Shown: positions 1 through 13,700 of the stretch, piece after piece | Position numbering within the stretch: the first letter of the stretch is position 1 | How the letters are laid out: each line of letters opens with the position of its first letter | From: Ficedula albicollis | Taxonomy: Eukaryota; Chordata; Aves; Passeriformes; Muscicapidae | DNA: 64,000 bases | Direction: 5' to 3' | Assembly: GCF_000247815.1 (NCBI RefSeq) | Contig: NC_021677.1 | Span: 12,596,040 to 12,660,039 of the forward strand | Made by a program: the position numbers and the translations under genes | Notes under the pieces: model-generated | Database searches by the model: none | Told to the model about the DNA's origin: nothing | What the model saw: the letters and a program-made list of their open reading frames with translations, nothing else

Positions 1-3000
1 CTGCACCCTTTTACAAAAGACAGAACCATGAAAGGGAGATGCAAATTGTCCCTAATTATACTCTTAGATGGTTACTTAAATACCTGTCTCTTTCACACTA
101 CAGGCATAAAGTTAGTATACCTCAGATATGCTAATAAAAACAAATGTCTGTGGTTTCTGGCGAAATAAAAGCTCCAGCAGTTTGCTGTGTGGGCTCTATG
201 CAACTGTTAGGCAATGTCATGGTGCTTACTGAGACAAGCTTGGGTAAAGCTGCTACAGCATGAAGACTAAGGCTCTTTTATATTCTTTGATTTTTATTTA
301 AATGCTCCCAGCATTTAAATTACTGTATTGCTAATTTTAGCTGATGTATTAATACATGTGTCTCAGCTATTTATGCATACAATGTGAAACCCAGGCGAGA
401 CAGCAAACAGGGGGCATGATTCTGCAAGTCTGGAACAGGTACTGTTTCTTCTCTGTAGCAGGTTTGTTCACAGGACTCAATAGGGTTTGTGAAGTATTTA
501 CATTATCAACAGTGAGTTTAGACATATCTTTACAGAATTAATTCATGGTGATGGTTAATGAGAGCCTGAAATTCTCTCTGCCTTTAATTTCAGATGTTGT
601 CACTTAAATCCAGAGTGACTTCTGCTCCTTACATACCTCCCTACTACTTTTATTAGCACTACTGAGAAAACAGTTTTAATTCTCTGTTAATGGGGATAGA
701 ACCTGGCCCTCTGTAAAAGAGAAATTAATTTGCATAAAGACTAACAGATGCCATGGGTGTGATGATTGCTGCCTTTTTGCTATCTGTTCCTGTAAAAGTA
801 CATAGGAAAATCATGCTTCTGAGCTCAGGGTATTCTGTCACCAATGTGTGACAAGTAGGGGTTACTGAATTCAGGATAGTAGACTGAATCTGAGCCTGTG
901 CTCCTCTCACTCTCCAGAGACTTGAAAAAAATCAGAATTAAGCTTTCAGTTCTGATCTAACTTGTAATTGATCCTCCAGCAAAGAGAACTTACTTCTAGA
1001 ACATCATGCCTATGTTGTGTCTTTGATTTTATTCTTCTGAAAGTACTTTATTACACATTTCTCTTCCTAATCAGACACTCATTTTGTGTATTCCATGTGT
1101 CACTCAAATCTCCACCCTAAACTAATCACAGATCAGATTAGTTGTATTTGGTAATCTAACACTCTTTATCTTAATTATCTTACCATTAAACCCAGTGATC
1201 TGAGAGAAAGTTTGCCACCAGGTTTTAAACCTTTCGTGTATATTGCAGAATAATTCAGCCATCAAGGCTATTGCTATAATTTAAAGGATTTTGATAATTT
1301 TTTATCAGTCTATTCAGCCCATAGATGAATATTATTTCTTTAACCGAGGCCTGATGTCCTTGGATAGGTGATAAAATAGATAGTGGGTAAAACTGGACTT
1401 TTTACTGTCTTGATATGTGGATGAGTTATGCTACTATTGGTATGTAAGCACCCAGTGCTGCTTGTTTATATGTCTATGGTTATTTACTTTAGTTTTCATA
1501 TAGATATTTTTTATTAGTTTAAAGAGGTGTGTCAATGTGTGCCAAATAATTATCCAGGCTTGGTTACTTTGCAAGCTTTCCCATAGCTTTTGTAAGACTG
1601 GGTGACAATTCTTTGATAATAATCAGAAGTGGATTCCTGATTTAGATTCTCATACAATGCACAAAGTCCTTTTCCAGTCCTCCCAATGTTATAGAAACAG
1701 AAGGGAAATGACTTTTTAGAGGGTGAATGTATTTTGCTACTTCTGAGCAGAATATCTGTTGCCTTCTCCATTATCTTCTTATTGGTTAGAACTACTCACA
1801 CAAGTTTAGGTTCGTGTCACTCATAGAGATAAGGCCGTGGTCTTCCTGTGCTCATTTCACTGCAGCTCATTTCAGCAGCCCTGCTCATACCCTAAAAGAT
1901 ATTTAGGATTTAGCATTTTCTGTAGTAAGTACAGAAGAGATCCTGTGACAGATGCACTTCACAGGAGCGTTGGAGTGCAGGTCTTTGGAAACACAGCAAA
2001 AGTAGTTCCTCTCCCTGCCATGTATGCTTTTGGGTGATGCAGAAACTCAGATAACTCTTGAGATGTCTGAACAGATAGCTAGGTTTGTAAAAGATTTTTT
2101 CAAGCAAAGTAGCAAAACCTTTAGGCATGTCCTAAGTATTAGTAATATATATAAAAAAAGGAATCCACTCTGGACAGTCTGAGTGCAGTAGGGGAGACAA
2201 TTTGGCAGGTGAGGCATTCTTTGGTGGAAGTATGGAATGCTGAACTGCAATACTTAGCTGGGTCTCTGTGGGCCATCAAGAACACATAAAGACTGCCAAC
2301 ATCTCTTATAGTTCTTTTCACATATCCTATTACAATTCACAGTAAAGGGATCCTCTACCTGTCTTTCCTGAGGGGTCCAATTAAGGTAAGGATTTATTCA
2401 AGACTCGTACAGACCTGGGGCTTGCACGGTGCAAATGTGAGAAGAACACGATGCTGCTTCCCTTTTATCTCAAGAGCACTCCCTGTGCAAGATCTCGTGC
2501 TAGCAGTTAATCTGAAAAAGGATTTTCTAGTTGGGAATTCTCCCATTCACTGCTTTATAACTTGTTATACTTCACATAATTACATAGAGAGGGAAATGAA
2601 CTTATTTCTTTCATCTCCTAATGGCTATCCAGACAAGTGTCCTCAGAACCTGCAAAGGCATTTGAAGCAGGATACTTTGCATGTCAGATGAATTTTCCAA
2701 ATGCTGATCTATAAGGAGGATGTCCCTTTTGCCACCTCCTAAGAATAATTTATCCAGCTGCTCTTTCTGTATGCTGATGAGACAACTTTTAGGCTGTGAA
2801 TTTCATGAGATGCCAAAGGATGGAATTTATCCTAAAGTAACCCTGTGTATAAATGCCCACTCATCTCATGTTTACCTCGAGGATGTCATTTTTTTCTTAT
2901 GCAGTTTTTGGTTGTGATTGTTCCAAAATACACCTGGCTGAGCTACAGAAGCTACAAGGAAAACTTGCTGTGAGCAGCCCCTCAGTCTGTAGGATACATA

Positions 3001-6000
3001 AAATAGAAGAGCTGTGACTGAACCTAAGCAGAGGTGGGGTAGAGGTTCACACCAGAGCTGCCAGCACAGTTTCCTGAGCTGAGCACAAACAGGGTATGAA
3101 TTCTGGTCATCCATGCATAGCAGCACAGAAGGCACAGAGTTTGTCCTCAATTAAATATTGTCAAGCCTCCATGAGCATTAGAAGTTATGGATTACAGAGG
3201 TGGATGCTGGCTGGTAATGCAACACCATTTTGTTTTATTAATAATAGGATAGTAATGGAAGAGTGAGCAACACCAGAATATTAAAAAAACACAAAGCGTA
3301 CCAGGATGGATAAACTTAACTGAATTGTTGTGATGAAAGGAATTTATTTCTCCCAGTGAATATTCTACTAAAATGTAGAGTTTGCAGTTTTGGTTCATTT
3401 CTGTCAGTTAAACACAGATTTATATAACTCTACTTACAATGCTTTAGTATTCACATCCTTATTTTTACATTGTTAGATTTAAAGAATGAAGAGAGAACTT
3501 TGCAATTTGCAATTAATGGCATTTGGTTTTATTAAAAGTAAGTAGAGAGCCATATCAATAAAGAATAGACATTAGGATTATGAGGAAAGTCATCTGTCAA
3601 AATCCTAGCCTGTAAGCAGGCTCTGCTTGGAGGTTTTATTGGTCATATTATCTTGGTTATTTAGGGAAAGACATATGATCTGCTCAAGGTAAATAGCTTG
3701 AAAGCATTTCCACCTGCAGCTGAATCTGTTATGTGGTGTAGCTGGGGCCTGCCTTGGGCCTTCAGGGCTCCTTGTAGAGCCTGAGGCAGTGTCTTACATA
3801 GCACAATGTTACTACAGCAACTCATTAGTTATCCTGCAAGAACATTAGGATAAACATATCCTAGAGAGGGGACTCTAATAAGGGAGCTGACTGTACCATT
3901 AATTTACTGAACACCAAGTTGTGCAGCTATTTTGAAAGACTTGAGCCTTCTTATACATTTTTCATTTCTGCAAAAGAAAATTTGGGGGAAAATAAGGCAC
4001 TGCAGAGTGCAAATGCATTCAACCTGTTGGACTGAAGTGACTGGTCCTGGCAGCAGTAAATCCTTGGGCTGTACTTTGCACCCAGATGTGGGCACCTGGG
4101 AGCCAAGGGGGGCCAGCAGGGATGCAGAGGGATGTCACCACCCAGATGTGGAGAGGTTGTTGGACATTAGATTTCATGGAATCAATTTTACACTGGCATT
4201 ATAAATCACAACAAACTTCCTTGCCCTGCTCTGTAAATATGACTTGACACCACCATGATACTATGAGCTGTGATAAAAGTCCATGCACGCTTTGCCAGCA
4301 GGTAGTATACCAAAGCAAGATTACCATGAAACCCATGTTTTGTGTAGATTTGTAACTGTAACTCAGGCAAAGATGTATTAAATTAGAAAGATGCAGCTTT
4401 TGTCCTACATCTAGCTGGTTATTATCTGTTAATGGCACTGAATTAAAAAAAAACTAAAACAACCCCTCTCTCATACCCAAAGTTAATTTTTGAAGTTCAT
4501 CCTATTGCTAACACGTAAATGCATGTAACAAATATCCTCATGCTTCTCATGCTCACTTATTAGCTTTTCAGAAAAGCTTTTCTGTCTTTCTACTTCAGGC
4601 ATTCTGGGGAAACTTCCACACTCTGATGGTGTGACCATAATAAATGAAATGCAGTGGAGTCCTTTCCTAAGCCTACAGTTCCTGGGTGTTATGATAAAGC
4701 ATATGCTAATAGAGTGTGTGAGCTTATTGGGAGTTCTTAAAAAATGCCATCTGCTACAAGTTTTGCAGCTGAAAGTTATATTCAATCAGAGGTAAATTTT
4801 TATCTGCTCAGTCTAGTGCATGGAAATATATGCCTGGAATTAAAGTTTACCTAAGCTATGAGAAACCCTTTTTGCATGCAGTTACTTTTGAAGGTTTAAC
4901 CTAAGATTTCAAAGATGAGACTGATAGTAGAAAGGAGCCTGATCTACATATGCAAGTCCACTTTAAAGTATTCTGTGGTTCATGAAAATGCCTCCTTTTC
5001 ACTTGAATGCTTGGAAACAGTTTTTAAGTATGAAAACTAAATGAACTGAAGAGCAAACCTATATTTTGCATCTGACTACTCAGTGAATCTATATTCCTCA
5101 TCTGTAACAGATAGTGTTAATGCTTAAAATCAGCAAGTCTGCTAAAACCCACCTCCACAAAAAATATTTAAAGATTTAAAGCAATAGTAGATGGCAAAAA
5201 AGCATCACAGTTTCACCACTATCCAAATCAGACTTTCTGCATTAATTTTCTTATATTTAGATAAAATCTGTCAATAGATCTTTTTGATGCTTTTGGGGAA
5301 ACTAAAACAATTAGCTCAATTTGTCAATAAAAACTAGAAATGAACTAGCTTTGCTGCTAATTTATTGAAAGAGAGAGACTTATCTATTCTTCCTTTTTAA
5401 CAAACTTTGACCACACTCGGTCTGGGGAGCTCCATACAAAAGATATACAGGGCTGGAAAAAAATAACTGATTAAATTTTAACCAGCTGCTGGGCAGATAG
5501 TTTGCCTGAGGCACTTTTGTCAGTTTCAAAGGGTCCTTTTATTAATTTTGCATTTTGTATTTTGTTAGTGGAAAGAGCTGGCTCTGTTGGGACTGCCAAA
5601 AGCTATAGGCAGCGAATCTTACAGAAGCAAAGAGGAAGCTGTAGAGCATGCCAAGTAGATTTAGCACACTGAGCACTCTAAATTACATTTGTTTTATCAG
5701 TTCTAAAAATATATTAACTTCAGGTGTAAGTTCTTTGAATAAAGCCTTAAAGCTAGTACATTCAGTTCCTCCTCTGTTTGTATAAGGCTTTTACTTTGTC
5801 TATAAAAATAAACCACTGTAGTCTTTGCCACATAACTACCCATGTAATTTAAATCCTTCCTTCCTATGATTGTTGGTGCATTCTTTGTTGGTCTATTTTC
5901 TTACTAGCATTGAATGTATGTTCTTACTGAAAAAAAAAAAAATACTGTGTGTTTTATCTAGATCCTCCTCACTCTCCACAATATTCAGATGCAGCTTTTA

Positions 6001-9000
6001 TAGCAGAAAGATTGATGTCTAAGTGGAGTCAATATTTAAATAAACATGTTCTGCTTTCATGTGAGTGGAGCCCAGCATCTGCATCAGCATGTGGAAAGTG
6101 CAGCATGTAGCATATTGCTCAGATAATTTGTGAACAGAAGTTAGAACTCAGGGGTTAAATGGAAAACACAAACCTCTCTTGTGATGCTGGGAATTTCACA
6201 AGTTCCACACAGGCAGCTTCAAACAGCATTAAACACAAAGGAAAAAAAGTATACCCTCAGGCTAGAATTTGCAGAAGACTTACCTGCAGTAGAATGGAGC
6301 TAAAATTAAGCAGGAAGACAAAACATTTGGGCTTACATTTAGAAAATTGAATGGCAAAGTATATAATTTTAGAATGCATATCACACTGTTTTTCTAGTTT
6401 AATTGCATCTTTTAAGATAGTCTTTCTTTTCCCCAAAAAAATTCTTTAGCCCAAATCGATATATGATAGTGTTACTCCTACATTATTTAATGTGTTCTAC
6501 AAGTATTTTTTTGTGTGATCCTGTGATGGCAAACCTCATTGGTATCACTTATACAGAAAGGAGCAGGTTCTTGCTGTTCTGAATGTAACAGTAAACCTGA
6601 CAGTAGCAAAATTAACTTCACAGGAGAAAACTGAGCTCAGAATAATTAAAAACACGAATCATTTACATCCATATCTTTTGCAACAAAATGTATTGTCATG
6701 TTTTGAGTAGTATTTTTTAAAATTTGTGGTTTATACTCTGATTTACTGAAGTTTAACCAAAACAACAGGAAAACAGAAAACAACCTGGAAACCTTTAAAT
6801 TGTATCAGGAAATCTTTAAATTGTTCCAGTTCCTCCTTCTGTGACTAAATGAAGTTCTGTTCTGGGATGTACCAAGTAATAAGAGAAAAAAGATGATTTG
6901 GGACTGCTGAGACTGTCAGCTCAGCCGTGCTGTGTGAGAACTTTGAAATTACTTATCTTTCAGGGTTCATCTGAAGATCCAACTCTGAGCTTAAACAAAT
7001 GCTTAACTTATGAGATGCAGTATTTCTGTGAAGGTCTAAGCCCTTGTTTAAGTATTCTATGGAACTGGGGGCAGATAACTGAGCATTTACATCGTGTTCA
7101 TCACATGGAACAATGCTTGAGTTGGAAGTGCTGGCTGGAAATACCAAGGGGGGCTTGGATTCTGGGTGGCATAAAACTACCACAGCACAGTCTCTGCTAT
7201 GTAGGTAACAGCTAACTCCTATAAAATTAGGCAGCAGAGTGGCTACAAGCCATACAAACTTGCTTTGTGTTCAAATAGCTTCCTTCTTTGACTTTGTTAC
7301 AATCCAGTGCTTAAACAGACAATTTTATCAATGCCATAACCTAAAGGAAAACAGAAGTCGCTTCTTGGTTTCATTACTGCATGCTCTTTTTATTGCTTAC
7401 AATGACAGACAGCAGTTGCTGATGAGAAGAACTAATTCTGTAGTCCCTGTGGAACACTGGGAATGCCAAGGAATACAGTATGCTGGCTTTTGAGTCAGCA
7501 GAGATTTATATTCTGTGCTTAACTTTATCCTTTAGATAAGTAATGTGTACATCTTGCAGGTTCAGTATCATAATTTCTGCCACAGTGGAAACCTGAAGGA
7601 CTCTTGCAGTTCCATTTGAAATTATGAGGGACCATTTGTAACTGAGCAGGTAAATTGATAGAATTTCAGACTGTGGCAATGTTGGAAAGCAAGGTGTTTT
7701 TTCATGTCTTGTGTCCTTCCTCTTTCTTGAGAGTTGAGCAATACTTGTTTGATATCAGAATAGAATTTGCCATTTCAATTAAGCCAAATGTTTTATTTCT
7801 GAGTTGATTAATTGTCTGAGTTACATGTTATATTTTGAGGCAGTGTTAATATTATGAAAACAATTCTGCAGATTTTCAGTCATATGCTCACTCATTTTCT
7901 ATCTGGCATCCTTTACTAATGGATGCCAGATCCTCTTCTAATTGATATCAATTAAAAGTCATCACAAGTGGAAAGTTTCATAAACTTGGAGATAGTATTA
8001 GTGAAAGTGATTAGTGGTCCTGGACCTGTTGTTTTGCATATTCCAAACTTACCTGAGGGTGATGCTTGATGTACTGTATGACAGCAACAGGACATATATT
8101 CAAATATTCTCATAAAACTGGTGCTCCTGGTCATCCTTCCTCCCCACGTCTCTGGTGGGGTCTGAAAGGATGCTGGACCAGGTTGCAAATACTTTCCTCT
8201 CTGCACTGCTTTGAGCTGCCCATATTGCTCCTCACTGACTATCACAGCTGCCACACTTGCATTGAGAAGAACCTAAGTTCCTCTGCAGAAAACAATATTT
8301 CACAAGCAGAAAGCAGTAGCAGGAAGAATTGGCATACGATTTTAAGAAGGAAAATTGGGACTAATATGAAACCATGCCACTTGTGGCTGATATATTTCTT
8401 GCCACAGACATCTCTCCCAAGTTTTCCTAAACTTCAAAACATTAGCTGGGTGAACAGTTCAATATTCCTGCATTTTGTTCTCATTAAATGATGAGATGCA
8501 TTGTCTTACTGCTGTGAAGTCAGATCTTGGCATGATTCTTTCAATTTACCTCTGTGCTGGGTTATTAACGAGGATTTTTTCCTCCCTTAAGTTCCCTTTC
8601 ATGTACAGTGACATGCAGGTACACAAGCATTCAAGACTCTTAACATTTTCCTGTGATGTCCTGTTTAAATTAGGGAAAATCACTCTAATGATTAAGGGGA
8701 GGGAACACAAAAGCAGCATGAGCTTCTCTGAAATGAATTCTTCTTTAGGTTTCAGTGACTACCTCCTGAAAAGTAGTTATGGTGTTTTATCTGACTCCAC
8801 ATGCAGAATTACATGGCTCATTGATATTTTATCACAGAAGAAATGCATACCTCCTATTGTGCTCAGGAACAGGCAGGCAGCTGGTTTTACCTACCCTTCT
8901 ACTCTCTTCACCCCACTTCTGAACCTGAGCGTGCTGTAGAGCTCAGGATGTTCTGCACCAGGGTGGTGCTGAGAAAAGGCAGTTTTGTGTCTTTGATTGC

Positions 9001-10616
9001 ATTATCTTACAGCATGTCACCTGACGTGAGAGAACCCTGCAGGTGAGGCAAACGCTCAGATTTTACAAACTTTGCATTATTTCCCTCTGAACGGCCAGCA
9101 CAGAGCATTATGCAATAGCCAGATGTGTCAATACTCCCCAGTGGCAGAACCCTGCAATGCTTTCCCATCATTTTTCAGTGGCTCCTGATAAAGGTCCTGA
9201 AGCCCCTGTATGATGCCAAACAGCCTCTGCTGTCACACAGCAGATCCAGGTATTAAAAGACTGATGAAGTACAGCAAGATTTTTCAGTGCTAAAGCTGTA
9301 TTCTGCATGTTTTGGCTGGTTGTGATATCCACATATTTAAAGCTGGTGATTTAATCTAATAATCTACTAATTTAATCTAAATAAGGTTAAACTTTTAGGA
9401 AGGAAATAATTACCTTGTGCACACAGTAGTCAAATCGTTCCCTCCCTAATCCTGAGTGCTGGATTCACGTCAAACTAGGGACAGAGAATTCATTACGGAA
9501 AATATTGAACCAGCAAGCAAATTGTGGGTTCAAAAGTATCACTAAAGTAAACTGGTGAATGAGATCATCAGAAGATAAGAGGTGTGCAAGAGACATTGAT
9601 TTGTTTATGGCTGGCTGCAGAAGGAATATAAGGAATATTCACAGTGATCTCTGCCTTAGAAAGGAGCTTCAGTTCAAAAATTTCAATAAACACCTGTGGT
9701 TACTGAACATCTTATTTTACCTCTTTTTTATAACCTCTCTGTTGAAACATAAATTCGAGGTGTACAGTGGTCAATTGAGTAGAAAGATTTTCTTTCATTT
9801 GGCAGTTAAAACATAAAAATATGTTTGGGTTCATTTTAGTGGTACCAAACAAAGCATGATTGCTATTAACAGATACATTTACAGGTTTTACTTTTCCTCT
9901 TTTTTATGATCCTTACAGGATCAGGCCCTGGTTTGACTATTTTAACTTGCAATACTTTTATTAATTAGAGTATTGATAGATTGTTTAAAAAAATACAGCT
10001 AGACTTCCAATGAGCAATATGAACTCCCTGACTTGATATATTTAACAACATGAAGGGTAAAAAGTAATATCAGTGTCTTCATTCTATGCCTAGGCACAGG
10101 ATGAGTTTCTTATCACTCTTACCTTTACATTACAATTAATTTATCTTTCCAAGATTTACAGATTTTTTAAAAAATTTTGATAACTAACATACATAATATA
10201 GCTTTCAGGAAGCTGCTTCAAATTCATTTCTGCTTCACAAAGTAATTGAAATCACTCATCCAGGTTCTACGCTTGTTTGTCTGGTCCTTATGGACTTTTC
10301 ATATCTGTTTTGTAGGTATGTTTATAACAGAAAACACAGAATCTTCATATAAGGAAACATAATAACTATTTTTAATAATTATTTTGTTGCAAAATTCTTT
10401 GTTTCTCTTTGATTTATTGGCCAACCAAAGGTCATCAGTGTGAAATTCAACATTGTTATAGTATTTATTTGACTTAGGTTTTCAGCCTAGTTTAGGGATT
10501 TGTTTCAGGTTCTTTTATTTGGTATTTAATAGCACCAGTTTGAAATTTTTCTTGGATGAGACTTTTCTTTGGCAGCTCAGATTTCCAGTGTTGGTTGGTT
10601 TTTGTCAGTCTGCGTG
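1..10616. other. Non-coding AT-rich DNA, no supported gene
   Basis: I see no gene, RNA gene or recognisable transposon in this stretch. Stop codons are dense in all frames. The two longest open frames, at 8066-8491 (141 codons) and 8475-8939 (154 codons), are in different frames, have no domain I recognise, and are rich in the Leu/Ser/Phe codons expected by chance here. Local structure includes a perfect hairpin and palindrome at 7901-7954 and a 13-bp direct repeat at 4079 and 4139. Old, heavily decayed repeats may be present that I cannot recognise by eye. Confidence 0.6.
7901..7954. repeat. Perfect 11-bp inverted repeat plus adjacent 16-bp palindrome
   Basis: ATCTGGCATCC at 7901-7911 is followed, after a 9-base spacer, by its exact reverse complement at 7921-7931. 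Eight bases further on, 7939-7954 reads TAATTGATATCAATTA, a perfect palindrome made of two inverted TAATTGAT half-sites. Both are read directly from the sequence. The second has the form of a paired homeodomain-type site. Function is unknown, and chance occurrence in AT-rich DNA is possible. Confidence 0.75.
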
Positions 10617-10674
10617 ATCATAGAATCATAGAATGGCCTGGGTGGAAGGGACCTTAAAGATCATTTTGTTCCAA
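10617..10674 (-). mobile_element. CR1 LINE, truncated 3' end
   Basis: This interval is the reverse complement of the avian CR1 3' terminus. It has the tandem TCATAGAA motif (the end of the element) at the low-coordinate side, then the CCTGGGTGGAAGGGACC and TTAAAGATCAT blocks typical of the family. Only about 58 bases remain, so this is a severely 5'-truncated, non-coding copy, the usual fate of CR1 insertions. A TTTTG microsatellite begins immediately at its inner (5') side. Confidence 0.88.
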
Positions 10675-10678
10675 GGTT

Positions 10679-10762
10679 GTTGTTTTGTTTTGTCTTGTCT
10701 TGTTTTGTTTTGTTTTGTTTTGTTTTGTTTTGTTTTGTTTTGTTTTGTTTTGTTTTGTTTTT
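10679..10762 (+). repeat. (TTTTG)n microsatellite, about 17 units
   Basis: Pentanucleotide array. Near the start, two units read TCTTG; from about 10701 onward the units are pure. It abuts the truncated CR1 copy, in the AAAAC sense on the minus strand. The adjoining open frame of repeated FVLFC is only the microsatellite read as codons. Confidence 0.92.
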
Positions 10763-13700
10763 AATAAGAAATCGTGGTAAGGAAGAAAATACTGTAAAAT
10801 GGATCTTAATTTTTAAATTGTGGTCTCATTGCCTACTCAGGTATTACTGCTGTTTCTCTAATTTCCTTTGGGGTACACTAAGGAATTTTTATTAAAAAAG
10901 CCCCAAATCCATAAGTCTCAAAATTATAATAAAAACTTAAGAGCAGACATTACCAACTCCAGGCTTGTTGCTAGTGCAATTCTACTTTTCCACTACTGTT
11001 TTTTCAAAGATTGCCTCCTTTATTGATACACTGGTGTTACTTTGGTCTTACCATTGACAACAAGAGTTGAAGTGCAGACAGAAACAGTGCATTAAGAACT
11101 GAACTTTAGTAGCTGTAGATTTTTCTTATAAAAAAAAACCTTTTTGTTTGTGGGCTATTAACATCCTGTCAATGTCAGAGGTTTGCTTTTCTGAAACAGC
11201 AAGAATAAAATCAGTGTGAAGTCTATGAGAGGTTAAAAAGGCAGTTTCAATCCAGATGAATTAAGTACATGCAGTAGGAGTAATATTAGGAAGAGAAGAC
11301 CAAGCTTGGGGAAACAAAGAGGCAAAGAATAGGTGAGAAAAAACCTCAAGGTGTAAAGGATGTTATTCAGGTAATAATGAAACAGGAACCATTGAGATAC
11401 AATTAAATAGGTATCAATTAACACATTAGCCTCCTGTTGACTTGGGCATTTGGGGTCCAGTCAGTATGTAGTTAAAAAATTATTAATTTGATTAATATTA
11501 GGCAGTGGGATGCAATACGGTTCCTAATAAAATATTACAGCACAAAATTCTGAAAAGCATACTAATCCTTCTTGTTTGTTTGTTTAGAGTTCAGGAAGTC
11601 TTAAATAGATGCAGACTGTCAGGTCTGAAAAATCCAAGGATGGATTGTTATTGTTTAAATTTGTCTCCTGTGGGGAAAAGGTGAATCCCTATTTCTTGGT
11701 TTGCATCAAGAACTAGAAGAAAAAAATTCTTGTGAAGTTGGCAGCTGAATGAAATGGAATATTAAATCATAGCACAGATAAATCTGCTTTACAATCTAGT
11801 CTGAGTACTGCTGCTAAGTGAGTTCATTTGGCCTGTGCATGTGTTTAACACAGCTGAGCACAAGGTCTCATGTCTAGGACTTCAGGGATATTAGTCACAC
11901 TTAGGAAACAGGAGCCCTTATTATAAGGTAATAATATTGCCTGAAGTAGCAATATTGAACCTTTGGGCAGTGATTGCCCAAGATTTGGGTTATTTTATAG
12001 TTCATTCAATATTTCAATAAATGCATATTCATTAGGGTTTTAATAGCCCTAGCAGCCCAATAGAAAGGGATACTGCAAATTGGATCCATAATCAGAAAAC
12101 TAGAGGTCTGTGGGTGGCACAAGTGGGAAACACAGATTTCTAATGTTACTCCACAAAAAGGAGTTTCTACTCCACACCTTTTTCTTGCTGCTCCACTTAT
12201 CCAGTGTGGGTCACAGTTTAGTGACAAAGTTTGGTAACACTTGGATGGTGTCAACACCTGAAATTTGGATCTTTGCTGTAAAATTGTGTAAGCATGCAAA
12301 GCACAGCACATAGACTCTGAGCATACATGCTGCCTTTGAAAGTCATATATTCTAATTATAGCTTTAAGACACCACTGTTTGCAGCTCCTGAAGGAGGAAA
12401 ATGCTTGAAATCTATGTTTTTGTGCATTTTAGCTGTACACTCGAGGGCACTTGCCCTGAATATGAAGGACAAGGAAGGATTTCCACGTGAACAAAGATGG
12501 AAATGTGTGAATGTAATTTAAATCTCTTGGGGTTTATGAAATCAATATGAAAATTTAAAATTAAAGGGTTAAAAAATCAAGCACCTTTGTGAACTAAATT
12601 TAGTTTGGGTTAATCTTATAATTTGCTAGTTGAGTAAGTAGGATAAGATTCATCTTAAATTGTCCATATTCAGATTCTGATTTTCACCTGTTATTGCTGA
12701 AGGTGTTCTGCTCAGATGTACTAACATTCTGTAAATACAGAGCTCTTCTGGCTCCACTTCATGTTCATTTTACAGATTTCGAATAGAATTTCTGTGTCAT
12801 GCTGCATGTGGGACAAAATCGCATGAAAGTTGGATCAATATTGAGAAAAAGAAAGGTGAAAAGTGTTTTAGAAAGGGAGATGTACCCAGCCAAGTCACTC
12901 CAAGTGAGTCAGGTGTTGAAGTGGATGTTTATCAAAATTACCTCCTCTTTCAGGTATTAAAATGCTTGTCCAGAAAGTGCAGGGAAAGAGAGTGGAAATT
13001 AGGAATGGTCTCCAGGAACAAAAAACACTTTTTTTTTTTTTTTTTCCCCCCAAATTAACTATGAGTTAAGATGCTGTGTTTGAATAGGAGTTAATCACAC
13101 CTAATGTTGGTGCTTGGATACTTGGTAAAGTCTCTTTTCTGTGTTGTAAATCCCATAGATTAAAGAAAATGCCCACTGGGAAACAGAAACCAGCCAGATG
13201 TCTAAAACTAAGATAAGAACAAAACCAGAAGGAAAAAAAAAGTACTGGTTCTTCACAAAATTGAGCAATTGAACAACTTGAGGATTGGAGTTATGGACTT
13301 TTTAGTTTTATTTTCTGTTTCACAAAGAAACTCACCCATAATGAATAGCACTGATTTGACAAAAGTTAATGAGTGGAGTGGATAAAAGCTAGAGATGTCT
13401 ATTTTGCATTACAAAACATTTTAATGTGTTTTTTTTTTCTGATTTGGAGCAAAACCAAATTAAACATTTAATGTTTCAGAACTTTTCATTATATGAGGAT
13501 ATCATGTAGAAGAAAGGCTGCTTTTTTGAAAATGAAATTTTCCCCTCTGTGTATATTTTTCAGTTGTGCCTAACTTTTATTATGCCTACAATATTTTACA
13601 CCATATAGAAAGAATCAAAATATTAAATTAATTTGCTATATTTACATATAGCTCATTTAAAGACAGCTGCTTTTCATTGAATGCTATTTGAAACATCCCT

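Noticed and set aside
8066..8939. Two consecutive plus-strand frames (141 and 154 codons) overlapping by 17 bases
   Set aside because: They looked like a broken gene, but I recognise no protein family in either, and their composition is typical of AT-rich non-coding DNA.
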